From: Candidatus Vecturithrix granuli
GTDB taxonomy: Bacteria; Moduliflexota; Moduliflexia; Moduliflexales; Moduliflexaceae
Length of the DNA stretch: 64,000 nt
Reading direction: 5' to 3'
Assembly: GCA_000739535.1 (NCBI GenBank)
Contig: DF820463.1
Location: forward strand, 834,562 to 898,561
Both the position numbers and the translations under genes were made by a program. Every line of letters starts with the position of its first letter. The stretch's first letter is position 1. Below are positions 35,035 to 43,002 of the stretch, piece after piece. The notes beneath the pieces were generated by a model. That model worked only from the letters and a program-made list of their open reading frames with translations, ran no database searches and was not told the origin of the DNA.

Positions 35035-35103
35035 AGGACTGACGCTCCCTTAACCGGCCATTCGCCCTTGAGTCGAGGGGCCGGTTGAGGGAGCGTCAGT
35101 CCT
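35035..35103. repeat. Long 25-bp hairpin inside the operon
   Basis: The left arm (35035-35059, AGGACTGACGCTCCC...) and right arm (35079-35103) are complementary over 25 bases with one G/T wobble and a 19-base loop. It lies between the second cupin and second thiamine enzyme genes, with no U-tract. It may attenuate or stabilise the mRNA or be a small mobile palindrome. Confidence 0.8.
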
Positions 35104-35125
35104 GCATATAACAGGGAGGAAAAAA

Positions 35126-36772
35126 ATGGATGTTGGTCAAAGTATCATTAAGAACCTTGAATTAATTGGCGTTGACCATGTGTTCGGAGGTTCAGGGCAG
35201 GCAAATGCGTCTTTGATGGCAGCGTTAAAAGCTTCCGAAAAGATTAAAACCGTGATTGTTCGGAATGAACAAGCTGCATCATTCATGGCCTGTGGCTATG
35301 CCATGTTTTCAGATAAATTAGGCGTCTGTTTTTCGACCGCTGGACCCGGTGCATTTAATCTATTCTCTGGGCTGGCAGTAGCATATTCGGATTCGCTCCC
35401 CGTGCTTGCGATCTCAGGATATGCTTCTGTTGCGTATCAAGGCAAAGGCGCGTTAAATGAAACAACCGGTTTAAACCGAACTCCGGATTCGCAGAAAATG
35501 TTTGCGTCCACAACCAAGCAAACCTATCTGATTGAACGGCCAAGTCAGACGTGTGATGTTCTGGAAGAAGCGGTGAATACTGCCTATGAAGGCCGTCCCG
35601 GTCCCGTGCATATCCACATCCCGAAAGATATCGCGATGGCCCAGGTTCCTAACTTTCGAGAGATCGCCTTAAAAATACATCCTGTATTGCCGAAACCGGA
35701 GACTATTCAGGCTTTTGCGGATAGACTTGCCAAAGCAATCATGTATCAAGAACAGATCGCGCTGCTTATTGGTTACGGCGCCATCCGCAGTCACGCCGAA
35801 CAAGAACTCCTGAAATTGGTCGAGCAATTTCAAATTCCATTTATGACGACGATGGATGCCAAAGGGGTGCTGCCGGAAAATCATCCACTTTCGCTCGGCG
35901 TGTATGGAACATCCGGCGATCCAGGGGCAAACGCCTATTTTGACCGTGCTGCACTCATCCTGGCGTTGGGCAATTCCTTTGCTCAAAATGCGACCTTTGC
36001 TTTCAAGCCTGACTTATATGATCACAAGACGTTGCTGCACATCAATATTGATCGCAATGAAATCAATAAAGTCTATCGCGCTGATTATGCCATGATCAGC
36101 GATATTAAACCGGCGATCATTGGGATAACGGCAGAATTGGCGCAAACCATCCGTTCCGTTGAGCCAAAACAGATTGAAAAAAAGAAGTGGCATGATATGC
36201 CGCTGAATTATACCGGTGCCAAAATTCACCCTGGCGAATTCGTCAAAATCTTATCGCGGAATTTACCGGAAAATGCCATTGTTTTAGGGGATGCCGGTTC
36301 ACACATGCTCTGGCTCAATTGCTATTTGAATCTCACCAAGAACCAGCGGTATCAGAATCCAGGTACCTTTGGACCGATGGCCAGCCATACCAACGGCGCA
36401 CTCGGCGTAAAATGCGCAAATCCTGATAAAGTGGTCATTTCCGGCAGTGGCGATGGCTGCTATCTAATGGCAGGTTTTGAACTTTTGACCGCCGTTCAAA
36501 ATAACATCCCCGTCATCTGGGTGATCTTCAATAATGGTGAGTTCAATGTCATTAAGAAACTCCTTCTCAATATGTCCAATGAACCTGCCTTTATGCAGTT
36601 TGAAAATCCTGACTATGTGATGTATGCCAATGCCTGCGGCGCGGATGGTTACCGCGTGGAAAAATTGGAAGACTTCGAAGGTGTGCTCCAGAAGGCATTA
36701 CGGTCGAATAAACCCACCCTGATTGATATGGTAGTAGAATCGGAAGTCTATCCTCCGTTTAATTTAACCTGA
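35126..36772 (+). CDS. Thiamine-diphosphate-dependent enzyme (acetolactate-synthase-like), module 2
   Basis: This 548-residue protein is a full-length paralogue of the enzyme at 31995. It keeps the catalytic Glu (about 48, in RNEQAASFMACGYA), the GDG motif (about 442-444, SGSGDGCYLMAGFELL) and the NN pair (IFNNG). Differences cluster near the active-site entrance, for example YGTSGDPGANAYF and NNGEFNVIKKLL in place of GRSGDPGAKKYF and NNGDLSVNKYFM. It may use a different substrate or form a mixed tetramer with its paralogue. GGGAGGAAAAA precedes the ATG. Confidence 0.9.
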   Translation: MDVGQSIIKNLELIGVDHVFGGSGQANASLMAALKASEKIKTVIVRNEQAASFMACGYAMFSDKLGVCFSTAGPGAFNLFSGLAVAYSDSLPVLAISGYASVAYQGKGALNETTGLNRTPDSQKMFASTTKQTYLIERPSQTCDVLEEAVNTAYEGRPGPVHIHIPKDIAMAQVPNFREIALKIHPVLPKPETIQAFADRLAKAIMYQEQIALLIGYGAIRSHAEQELLKLVEQFQIPFMTTMDAKGVLPENHPLSLGVYGTSGDPGANAYFDRAALILALGNSFAQNATFAFKPDLYDHKTLLHINIDRNEINKVYRADYAMISDIKPAIIGITAELAQTIRSVEPKQIEKKKWHDMPLNYTGAKIHPGEFVKILSRNLPENAIVLGDAGSHMLWLNCYLNLTKNQRYQNPGTFGPMASHTNGALGVKCANPDKVVISGSGDGCYLMAGFELLTAVQNNIPVIWVIFNNGEFNVIKKLLLNMSNEPAFMQFENPDYVMYANACGADGYRVEKLEDFEGVLQKALRSNKPTLIDMVVESEVYPPFNLT

Positions 36773-36790
36773 CATGAAGGAGAACAGCTT

Positions 36791-37384
36791 ATGAAACTCC
36801 AAAAGCAAAAGATCGGGATATTGATAGAAGGTGATTTTTACGAGCCGGAAATCTGGTATTACAAATTTCGATTCGCAGAAGAAGGCGTGGAAGTGCGCTT
36901 TTTGACCCGCATGTGGGGCCAAACATCGGAAGTGATGACGAACGGTTTTAAAGGCCATGAATTTCAGATCCCCTTTAGCCAGATCGCTTCGGTAGAAAGC
37001 TTTGAGAATATGGATGACGCCACGCTCAAAAGCTATGCCGCAATTATTGTCCCGGCCGGACAGGTGGCAGATCGGCTGCGGTTTACAGAAGACATTCACA
37101 AGCTTCCGCCGGCGGTAGAATTCCTGAAACGGGCGTTTGCAGACAAGAAGATTCTCAAAGGGATTATCTGCCATGGGTTGTGGCTGGTCGCGCCGGCGCC
37201 GGAATTAGTGCGAGGCCGGAAAATCGTCGTACACAATAACTTGCTTGGCGACGCCAAAAACATGGGCGCGGTGTATGTGGATGAAGATGTCGTTGTGGAT
37301 GGCGATCTCGTGACTGCGCGCACGGGCGGACACTGCCATCTGTTTGCGCGTACGATTATTGAGCTGTTAGCCGAAAGGATATAG
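36791..37384 (+). CDS. DJ-1/PfpI family protein (module 2)
   Basis: This 197-residue protein follows the thiamine enzyme by 18 bases. It opens KIGILIEGDFYEPEIWYYKFRFAE, with the conserved Glu, and has the nucleophile elbow GIICHGLWLVAPA (Cys about 127, next to His as in PfpI), and ends TGGHCHLFARTIIELL. It is PfpI-like in length and differs from the longer DJ-1 protein at 31098. PfpI relatives have protease, glyoxalase III or deglycase activities reported; which applies is unknown. Confidence 0.9.
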   Translation: MKLQKQKIGILIEGDFYEPEIWYYKFRFAEEGVEVRFLTRMWGQTSEVMTNGFKGHEFQIPFSQIASVESFENMDDATLKSYAAIIVPAGQVADRLRFTEDIHKLPPAVEFLKRAFADKKILKGIICHGLWLVAPAPELVRGRKIVVHNNLLGDAKNMGAVYVDEDVVVDGDLVTARTGGHCHLFARTIIELLAERI

Positions 37385-37479
37385 ATTAATAGAATCCCTG
37401 TGAACGCTATGGCAAGTCCTCAAAAGTGTGTAGCGCGTGTAATCCGTTATTGAGTGTTCAACAAGGAGGAACAAGAACT

Positions 37480-39336
37480 ATGAATCAGATGAATTTTGAA
37501 TTTTCGGATACAATCGCCGGGTATGTCCAGGAGTATAACAAAGAGCAGGACACGTTTGTTGTCAAAACCACGGATGACCGCGAATATGTGATCAAAATCG
37601 GCGCGGAAACCTACGGGTGGATCGCCAATACGCCAGGCGAACCGCGTACCTGGCTCAGCCGCGATCAGATGCGCGCCATGCTCGAACCCGGTCGTTACCT
37701 GTTCGCTTATGGGATTTTCTACCCTGAAAAAGGCGGACATACTATCGAGACGCAGTTCATGGTCTTTCCCGGAAAAAAAGTAGGGACCTACGGCTTTGAA
37801 CGCCAAAACTGGTGGATTCAACAAATTGATGAATTAGGCAAATTTTACCTGAAGGCTCAATTCGGCGAACAGGCATTGGAGTTTGAAGACGATGCCTATA
37901 AAAAAGCGATTGACTATGACAATTATCGCACGACGATTAAGTTAAGCGGCGAAAAAGAAAAAGACAACTATCGTCAGGAAACGGATACGATCTCCCGTAT
38001 GGTCTATGGATTTGCCTCAGCCTATATGTTGACCGGCGATGACCGCTTCCTGGAAGGCGCGGAAAAAGGCACGCAATATTTGCGCGACCACATGCGTTTT
38101 TATGACGCCGATGAAAATATCGTCTATTGGTATCACGGGATTGACGTGCATGGCAAACGTGAAGATAAGGTGTTTGCCTCGGAATTCGGCGACGATTTTG
38201 ACGCGATCCCGTGCTATGAACAGATTTATGCCCTGGCCGGGCCGATTCAGACTTACCGCGTCACCGGAGATCCGCAAATTCTCAAAGACGCGGAAATGAC
38301 CGTGGATTTGTTTGACCGCTTCTATCTGGATAAAGCGCAGGGCGGCTATTTCTCGCACCTTGACCCGATTATGCTCGATCCGCGCAGTGAATCCCTGGGG
38401 GCGAACAAAGGCAAAAAGAACTGGAACTCCGTCGGCGACCATGCGCCGGCCTATTTGATTAACCTGTATCTGGCGACTGGCGAAAAACGCTATGCGGATT
38501 TCCTGGAATATACCTTTGACACCATCGAAAAATATTTCCCTGATTACGAGAACAGCCCCTTTGTGCAGGAGAAATTTTTCGAAGACTGGTCGCACGATAA
38601 TAGCCACTTATGGCAGAAAACCCGCGGCGTCGTCGGCCATAACTTGAAAATCGCCTGGAACATCACGCGCATGCACAACCTGAAACCCAAAGACAAGTAT
38701 GTAACTTTTGCCCGCAAAATCGCGGAAGAAATGGCAAAAGTCGGCATGGATACCCAGCGCGGCGGCTGGTACGATGTCATGGAGCGCAAACTGCGCGGCG
38801 ATGAAGAAGTGCATCGTTTTGCCTTCCACGATCGCAAAGCCTGGTGGCAGCAGGAACAAGGGATTCTGGCCTATCAAATTATGCATGGAGTTTTTGGTGA
38901 CGAGATTTATTTGAAACTGGCGCGGGAGTCCGCGGCGTTCTACAATGCCTTCTTCCTGGATCATGATGACGGCGGAGTCTATTTCAATGTTTTGAATAAC
39001 GGTTTACCTTATCTGATGGGCACGGAACGTTTCAAAGGCAGCCATTCGATGAGTTTTTACCATTCGTCGGAATTGTGCTTCCTGGCTGCGGTCTATATCA
39101 ATCTGCTGATCACCAAACAGCCGCTGGAACTGTACTTTAAACCCTATCCGAACGGCTTCAAACGCAATATCTTGCGCGTGTCGCCCGACATTCTGCCTCC
39201 GGGCAGCATCAAGATCGCTGAGTGCTGGATTGACGATGAACCGTACACCAATTTTGAGGTCAAAGCCTTAACCGTAAAATTGCCAGATACGAAAAAACAG
39301 GTGCGCGTCAAAGTGCGTATTGAACCGACGAAGTAA
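37480..39336 (+). CDS. N-acylglucosamine-2-epimerase-like (AGE) protein
   Basis: About 618 residues from ATG 37480, which has AAGGAGG 10 bases upstream. After about 140 residues of beta-rich N-terminus (GYVQEYNKEQDTFVVKTTDD ...) comes an (alpha/alpha)6-barrel with AGE/cellobiose-epimerase-like features: MVYGFASAYMLTGDDRFLEGA, GGYFSHLDP, NSVGDHAPAYLINLYLATGEKRY and RGGWYDVMERKL. The last 80 residues form a second beta part. Family members epimerise free sugars at C2. The N- and C-terminal extensions are unusual. It is the last gene of the proposed operon. Confidence 0.8.
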   Translation: MNQMNFEFSDTIAGYVQEYNKEQDTFVVKTTDDREYVIKIGAETYGWIANTPGEPRTWLSRDQMRAMLEPGRYLFAYGIFYPEKGGHTIETQFMVFPGKKVGTYGFERQNWWIQQIDELGKFYLKAQFGEQALEFEDDAYKKAIDYDNYRTTIKLSGEKEKDNYRQETDTISRMVYGFASAYMLTGDDRFLEGAEKGTQYLRDHMRFYDADENIVYWYHGIDVHGKREDKVFASEFGDDFDAIPCYEQIYALAGPIQTYRVTGDPQILKDAEMTVDLFDRFYLDKAQGGYFSHLDPIMLDPRSESLGANKGKKNWNSVGDHAPAYLINLYLATGEKRYADFLEYTFDTIEKYFPDYENSPFVQEKFFEDWSHDNSHLWQKTRGVVGHNLKIAWNITRMHNLKPKDKYVTFARKIAEEMAKVGMDTQRGGWYDVMERKLRGDEEVHRFAFHDRKAWWQQEQGILAYQIMHGVFGDEIYLKLARESAAFYNAFFLDHDDGGVYFNVLNNGLPYLMGTERFKGSHSMSFYHSSELCFLAAVYINLLITKQPLELYFKPYPNGFKRNILRVSPDILPPGSIKIAECWIDDEPYTNFEVKALTVKLPDTKKQVRVKVRIEPTK

Positions 39337-39487
39337 AGTTTACAAGTGAGCTAAAGTGAGCTAAAGTGACTAAAGTTTCAAGTGCCTAAAGTTAAAGAGC
39401 CTGGCAGCCCCGCCCTACTTGGGGGGAATGATGCCGATACTTTTAAGTCCCTTTAGTCCCTTTAGTCATTTGCAAACTTCCGATATG
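39337..39487. repeat. Inverted array of AGTGACTAA-type repeats (copy 2 of 3)
   Basis: AAGTGAGCTAAAGTGAGC-type units on the left and CCCTTTAGTCCCTTTAGTC units on the right form a long imperfect hairpin. It separates the epimerase-like gene from the STAS gene and may end the upstream operon. Confidence 0.7.
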
Positions 39488-39489
39488 TT

Positions 39490-39825
39490 ATGGAAATTAC
39501 TGTAAAAACTGTTGAACATGTCACTGTCTTTGAAATTGTCGGTGATATAGACGGAAAAACAGCGCCGCAGGTTTTGGAGAACGTCAAAGCCGAGGCTCCG
39601 TCAGGCGGAAAAGTCCTGTTAGACATGAGCCAGGTACCCTATATGTCCAGTGCCGGGCTGCGCGTGCTGTTATCAATCTACCGCTATGTTAGCGGCGGTC
39701 ATGGTAGTCTTGTACTGACCGGACTGAATGAAGAAATCAAAGATACGATGGATATGACAGGATTCCTCAGCCAATTTACCACGTGTGATACAGTCGCTGA
39801 GGGCATACAAGCCCTGAGCGATTGA
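39490..39825 (+). CDS. STAS-domain anti-sigma factor antagonist 1
   Basis: The 111-residue protein is a single STAS domain. The phosphorylation loop reads PYMSSAGLRVLL, with S54 at the position phosphorylated by RsbW-type kinases. VLTGLNEEIKDTMDMTGF near the end is typical. In partner switching the unphosphorylated form binds the anti-sigma kinase. The kinase and phosphatase candidates are encoded at 44864 and 43003. No clear ribosome-binding site is visible. Confidence 0.93.
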   Translation: MEITVKTVEHVTVFEIVGDIDGKTAPQVLENVKAEAPSGGKVLLDMSQVPYMSSAGLRVLLSIYRYVSGGHGSLVLTGLNEEIKDTMDMTGFLSQFTTCDTVAEGIQALSD

Positions 39826-39895
39826 GAATTGAGCGTTGAGTGTTGAGAATTGAGAATGGCTTTCATCTTCAATCCTCAATCTTCAATAGTCACTG
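39826..39895. repeat. CAATTCTCAAT short intergenic repeat (copy 2)
   Basis: GAGAATTGAG units are followed by the complementary TCAATCCTCAATCTTCAATAGT. It matches the block at 25735-25781 and lies just before the debranching-enzyme start. Confidence 0.6.
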
Positions 39896-39900
39896 GTATT

Positions 39901-42078
39901 GTGGAACGAATAGATATTCACCCAACACATAGTTATAAAGGGTACAAGCTGCGTCCTGGCCGTCCTTATCCGTTTGGAACTACGATTGTTCCGGGCGGAG
40001 TGAATTTTTCCGTGTTCTCGCGTCATGCTCATTACGCAGAACTAGTGATCTTTGAAAAAGGGTCCATGGCGCCGATGGTGGAAATCCCGTTTCGCGGCAT
40101 GTTTCTGAAAGCCGATACCGATGAACCGGTGTGGGGCGAATTTCGCATCGGCAATGTGTTTACGATGACGGTGTTCGGCCTGGATGACGAAAATATCGAA
40201 TATGGCTTTCGCATGGGTGGACCAGGAGGACATGTCGAAAAAGGACAACCGGGATTCCACCGCTTTGATCGCAACACGATTCTGCTCGATCCCTATGCAA
40301 AAGCGATTGGCGGCCGCGATGTGTGGGGTAAAACGCCCAATTGGGAAGATTCCTATCAACATCGCGCCCGTGTGGTACGCGACGATTTCGATTGGGAAGG
40401 CGATCGTCCCCTGGAAATTCCAATGGAAGACCTGATCATCTATGAAATGCACGTGCGCAGTTTTACCAAACACCCATCTTCCGGCGTGAAACATCCGGGC
40501 ACTTTTGCGGCGATCCGTGAAAAAATCCCGTATCTGAAAGAGTTAGGCGTCAATTGTCTTGAACTGATGCCGATTTTTGAGTTTGATGAATTTGAAAATA
40601 GCAAAATTAGCCCGATGACAGGCGAACTGTTGATGAATTATTGGGGCTATAGCACCGTCGGGTTCTTTGCCCCGAAGGCCGGATATGCAGCGACCGGTAA
40701 ATCCAAAGACGGCACTATGGTCGCCGATGAGTTGAAAACCCTAATCAGAGAATTACACCGCAACGAGATTGAAGTGATCCTTGATGTGGTCTATAACCAC
40801 ACGGCCGAAGGCAATGAATGGGGGCCGACCATCTCATACAAGGGGATTGATAATAGCACCTATTATATCCTGACGCCGGAAGGTTACTACTACAATTTCA
40901 GCGGCTGCGGCAATACCTTGAATTGCAACAATTCCGTGGTGCGCGACATGGTGATTGACAGCCTGCGCTATTGGGCTTCAGAATATCACATTGACGGTTT
41001 CCGGTTTGACCTGGCCTCGATTTTGTCGCGCGACCAGTCTGGCGCGCCATTGCCGAATCCGCCGTTGTTGGAATCCCTGGCCAATGATCCGATCCTCGGC
41101 AAGTGTAAATTGATTGCCGAAGCCTGGGACGCCGGCGGGTTGTATCAGGTAGGTTCCTTCCCGGCGTATGGCCGCTGGGCCGAGTGGAACGGCAAATATC
41201 GGGATACGCTGCGCAAATTCTTGAGAGGCGATCCTGGTCAGGTGGGTGATATGGTCCAGGGATTTCAGGGATCGTCGAACCTGTATTATGGACGCGGCAC
41301 AACAGCGTCGATCAATTTTGTGACCGCTCATGATGGATTCACATTGATGGACAATGTTTCGTATAATGGCAAACATAACGAAGCGAACGGCGAAAACAAT
41401 AACGACGGAGCCAATGACAATAATAGCTGGAATTGCGGTTGGGAAGGCTTCACGGAAGATGCTGGCATTCAAACCTTGCGCAAAAAACAGGTCAAAAATG
41501 CGTTGGCTATGCTGCTGGTCAGCCAGGGCGTCCCGATGATTTTGATGGGGGATGAGGCCGGACGCACGCAATTGGGCAATAATAACACCTACTGCCAGGA
41601 TAACGACCTGAATTGGTTTAATTGGGCGTTGTTAGAACAACATGCCGATCTCTTCCGCTTTGCCAGGAACATGATTGCTTTCCGCCATGCTCATCCGACC
41701 CTACGGAATCGCGATCACTTCCAACATCGGGATTATGTGGGCAGCGGGTATGCTGATATTAGCTGGCATGGTGTGAACGCCTGGAATATGGATTGGTCCT
41801 CGGACAGCCGGACGCTTGCCTTTCTCCTATGTGGGCAACATGCCAAAGGTGGGACGGCAAAAGATATGTCTATTTATGTGGCTGCCAATATGTACTGGGA
41901 ACCGCTGGAGTTTACGATTCCCGCCTTGCGGGAAGGAGTGAGATGGCATGTCTTTGCGAATACGTCGCTGCCTGCGCCTGATGATATTTGCGAACCGGGG
42001 AAGGAGGTTCCCTTTGCTGAGGGACAATACACCTATCTGGTAGGGGATCGTTCGGTCGTCATTCTTGTTGGGAAATAA
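39901..42078 (+). CDS. glgX: Glycogen debranching enzyme (GlgX/isoamylase-type, GH13)
   Basis: About 725 residues from GTG 39901; an earlier frame start (ATG 39856) lies inside a repeat. A CBM48 domain (PYPFGTTIVPGGVNFSVFSRHA) is followed by a GH13 barrel with DVVYNHTAEG, GFRFDLAS (nucleophile D about 370), LIAEAWDAGG (acid/base E about 407) and VTAHDGFTL (D about 478), and a beta-domain at the end. This matches GlgX/TreX enzymes that cleave alpha-1,6 branches of glycogen. It is unusual that the gene sits between two STAS genes; no other glycogen gene is in the window. Confidence 0.92.
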   Translation: MERIDIHPTHSYKGYKLRPGRPYPFGTTIVPGGVNFSVFSRHAHYAELVIFEKGSMAPMVEIPFRGMFLKADTDEPVWGEFRIGNVFTMTVFGLDDENIEYGFRMGGPGGHVEKGQPGFHRFDRNTILLDPYAKAIGGRDVWGKTPNWEDSYQHRARVVRDDFDWEGDRPLEIPMEDLIIYEMHVRSFTKHPSSGVKHPGTFAAIREKIPYLKELGVNCLELMPIFEFDEFENSKISPMTGELLMNYWGYSTVGFFAPKAGYAATGKSKDGTMVADELKTLIRELHRNEIEVILDVVYNHTAEGNEWGPTISYKGIDNSTYYILTPEGYYYNFSGCGNTLNCNNSVVRDMVIDSLRYWASEYHIDGFRFDLASILSRDQSGAPLPNPPLLESLANDPILGKCKLIAEAWDAGGLYQVGSFPAYGRWAEWNGKYRDTLRKFLRGDPGQVGDMVQGFQGSSNLYYGRGTTASINFVTAHDGFTLMDNVSYNGKHNEANGENNNDGANDNNSWNCGWEGFTEDAGIQTLRKKQVKNALAMLLVSQGVPMILMGDEAGRTQLGNNNTYCQDNDLNWFNWALLEQHADLFRFARNMIAFRHAHPTLRNRDHFQHRDYVGSGYADISWHGVNAWNMDWSSDSRTLAFLLCGQHAKGGTAKDMSIYVAANMYWEPLEFTIPALREGVRWHVFANTSLPAPDDICEPGKEVPFAEGQYTYLVGDRSVVILVGK

Positions 42079-42082
42079 GAAC

Positions 42083-42160
42083 TGTACCGCGAAATTCCTT
42101 TTCGCGGTACAGTTCTGTCTGATGCGCGAAAAGGAATTTCGTGCGACATTTTCAAAGGAG
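42083..42160. repeat. CGCGAAA palindromic leader repeat (copy 2)
   Basis: TGTACCGCGAAATTCC pairs with its complement (TTCGCGGTACA), then GCGCGAAAAGGAATTTCG, then ACATTTTCAAAGGAG. It ends with an AAAGGAG five bases before an ATG that opens a 42-codon frame running through copy 3; this frame is probably not a gene. Confidence 0.85.
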
Positions 42161-42200
42161 TGCTCATGAGCGGGTATTCACCCGTCATCATGAACATGAG

Positions 42201-42277
42201 ATGTACCGCGAAACTCCAGTTTCGCGGTGGTCAACAATGCGCGAAACTGGAGTTTCGCGGTACATTTTCAAAGGAGA
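42201..42277. repeat. CGCGAAA palindromic leader repeat (copy 3)
   Basis: Same plan as copies 2 and 4: TGTACCGCGAAACTCC with its complement, GCGCGAAACTGGAGTTTCGCG, then TACATTTTCAAAGGAG. Its AAAGGAG is the ribosome-binding site of the STAS gene at 42284. Confidence 0.88.
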
Positions 42278-42283
42278 ATTATT

Positions 42284-42625
42284 ATGGCTTTTGATGTGAC
42301 GTTAGAAATGGTTAAAGGAACTATTGCCAAAATTACCTTATCAGGCGAGTTAGACGCCAGTGTGGCTGCACAATTCAAGGCGAAAGTGGAAGAAGCCGCT
42401 GCCCAAAAAGCGAAACGCCTGGTGTTGATGCTGCAAGACCTGTCGTATATTGCCAGCGCCGGGATTCGAGTGCTGATTTTCGCCAAACAGAAAATGGGCT
42501 CCGGCGTGGATATTTTTGTGGTCGCGCCCCAGGAACAGGTAATGGAAACTCTGGAAATGACCGGGCTGCAATACAGTGTCGAAGTGCTCGACGTGTATGA
42601 TGCTGAAAAAATAGAAACGTTGTAA
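42284..42625 (+). CDS. STAS-domain anti-sigma factor antagonist 2
   Basis: This 113-residue single STAS domain starts at ATG 42284, seven bases after AAAGGAG inside a repeat. The loop YIASAGIRVLI has S58 in the regulated position, and VAPQEQVMETLEMTGL gives the C-terminal helix region. It is related to but distinct from STAS 1. It is likely a phospho-switch partner of the kinase at 44864 and phosphatase at 43003. Confidence 0.93.
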   Translation: MAFDVTLEMVKGTIAKITLSGELDASVAAQFKAKVEEAAAQKAKRLVLMLQDLSYIASAGIRVLIFAKQKMGSGVDIFVVAPQEQVMETLEMTGLQYSVEVLDVYDAEKIETL

Positions 42626-42649
42626 ACAGCAAATTGTGTTTGAAAGATA

Positions 42650-42680
42650 GAAACCGGGTTTTTGACAAAAACCCGGTTTC
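42650..42680. terminator. AAACCGGGTTT terminator hairpin
   Basis: GAAACCGGGTTTTT and AAAAACCCGGTTTC are perfect complements across a 3-base loop. It lies 25 bases after the STAS 2 stop. The same sequence ends other genes here. Confidence 0.75.
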
Positions 42681-42688
42681 TTACTTCT

Positions 42689-42954
42689 ACTTTGTTAAAT
42701 TCGAAAGGCGCTCCATCTCACAGCCCTGAAAGGGCGTCATCTGTCAGCATCGGGTGAAGATGGGATCGTGGCGTCGTTCGCCTTGAGCCCTGTAAGGGCG
42801 TCATCTCCGCATGCTGCCGGGATGCCGCATCCCCGAATATCCCGCCCTTTCAGGGCTGTGAGCGCGGTGCGCCATGAGGCCATCGGGCGTCACCCGATGC
42901 TGACAGATGTTGCCCTTTCAGGGCAACATGCCATGTTTTCGAATCTAACAAAGT
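42689..42954. mobile_element. Nested palindromic MITE-like element
   Basis: The ends ACTTTGTTAAATTCGAAA and TTTTCGAATCTAACAAAGT are near-perfect inverted repeats. Inside is a perfect 19-base pair of arms, CATCTGTCAGCATCGGGTG (42738-42756) and its complement (42891-42909), and three copies of the motif AGCCCTGAAAGGGCG or close variants. About 266 bases, no gene. It lies between the STAS and phosphatase genes. Confidence 0.65.
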
Positions 42955-43002
42955 CGTATTACACGCAGAGAGGAAATTTCATTTTACAGGGGAGATAATA
43001 TT

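Noticed and set aside
42166-42294. 42-codon frame with its own AAAGGAG, overlapping the STAS 2 start
   Set aside because: It is made almost wholly of repeat sequence (copy 3) and is best explained by tandem insertion of the repeats.
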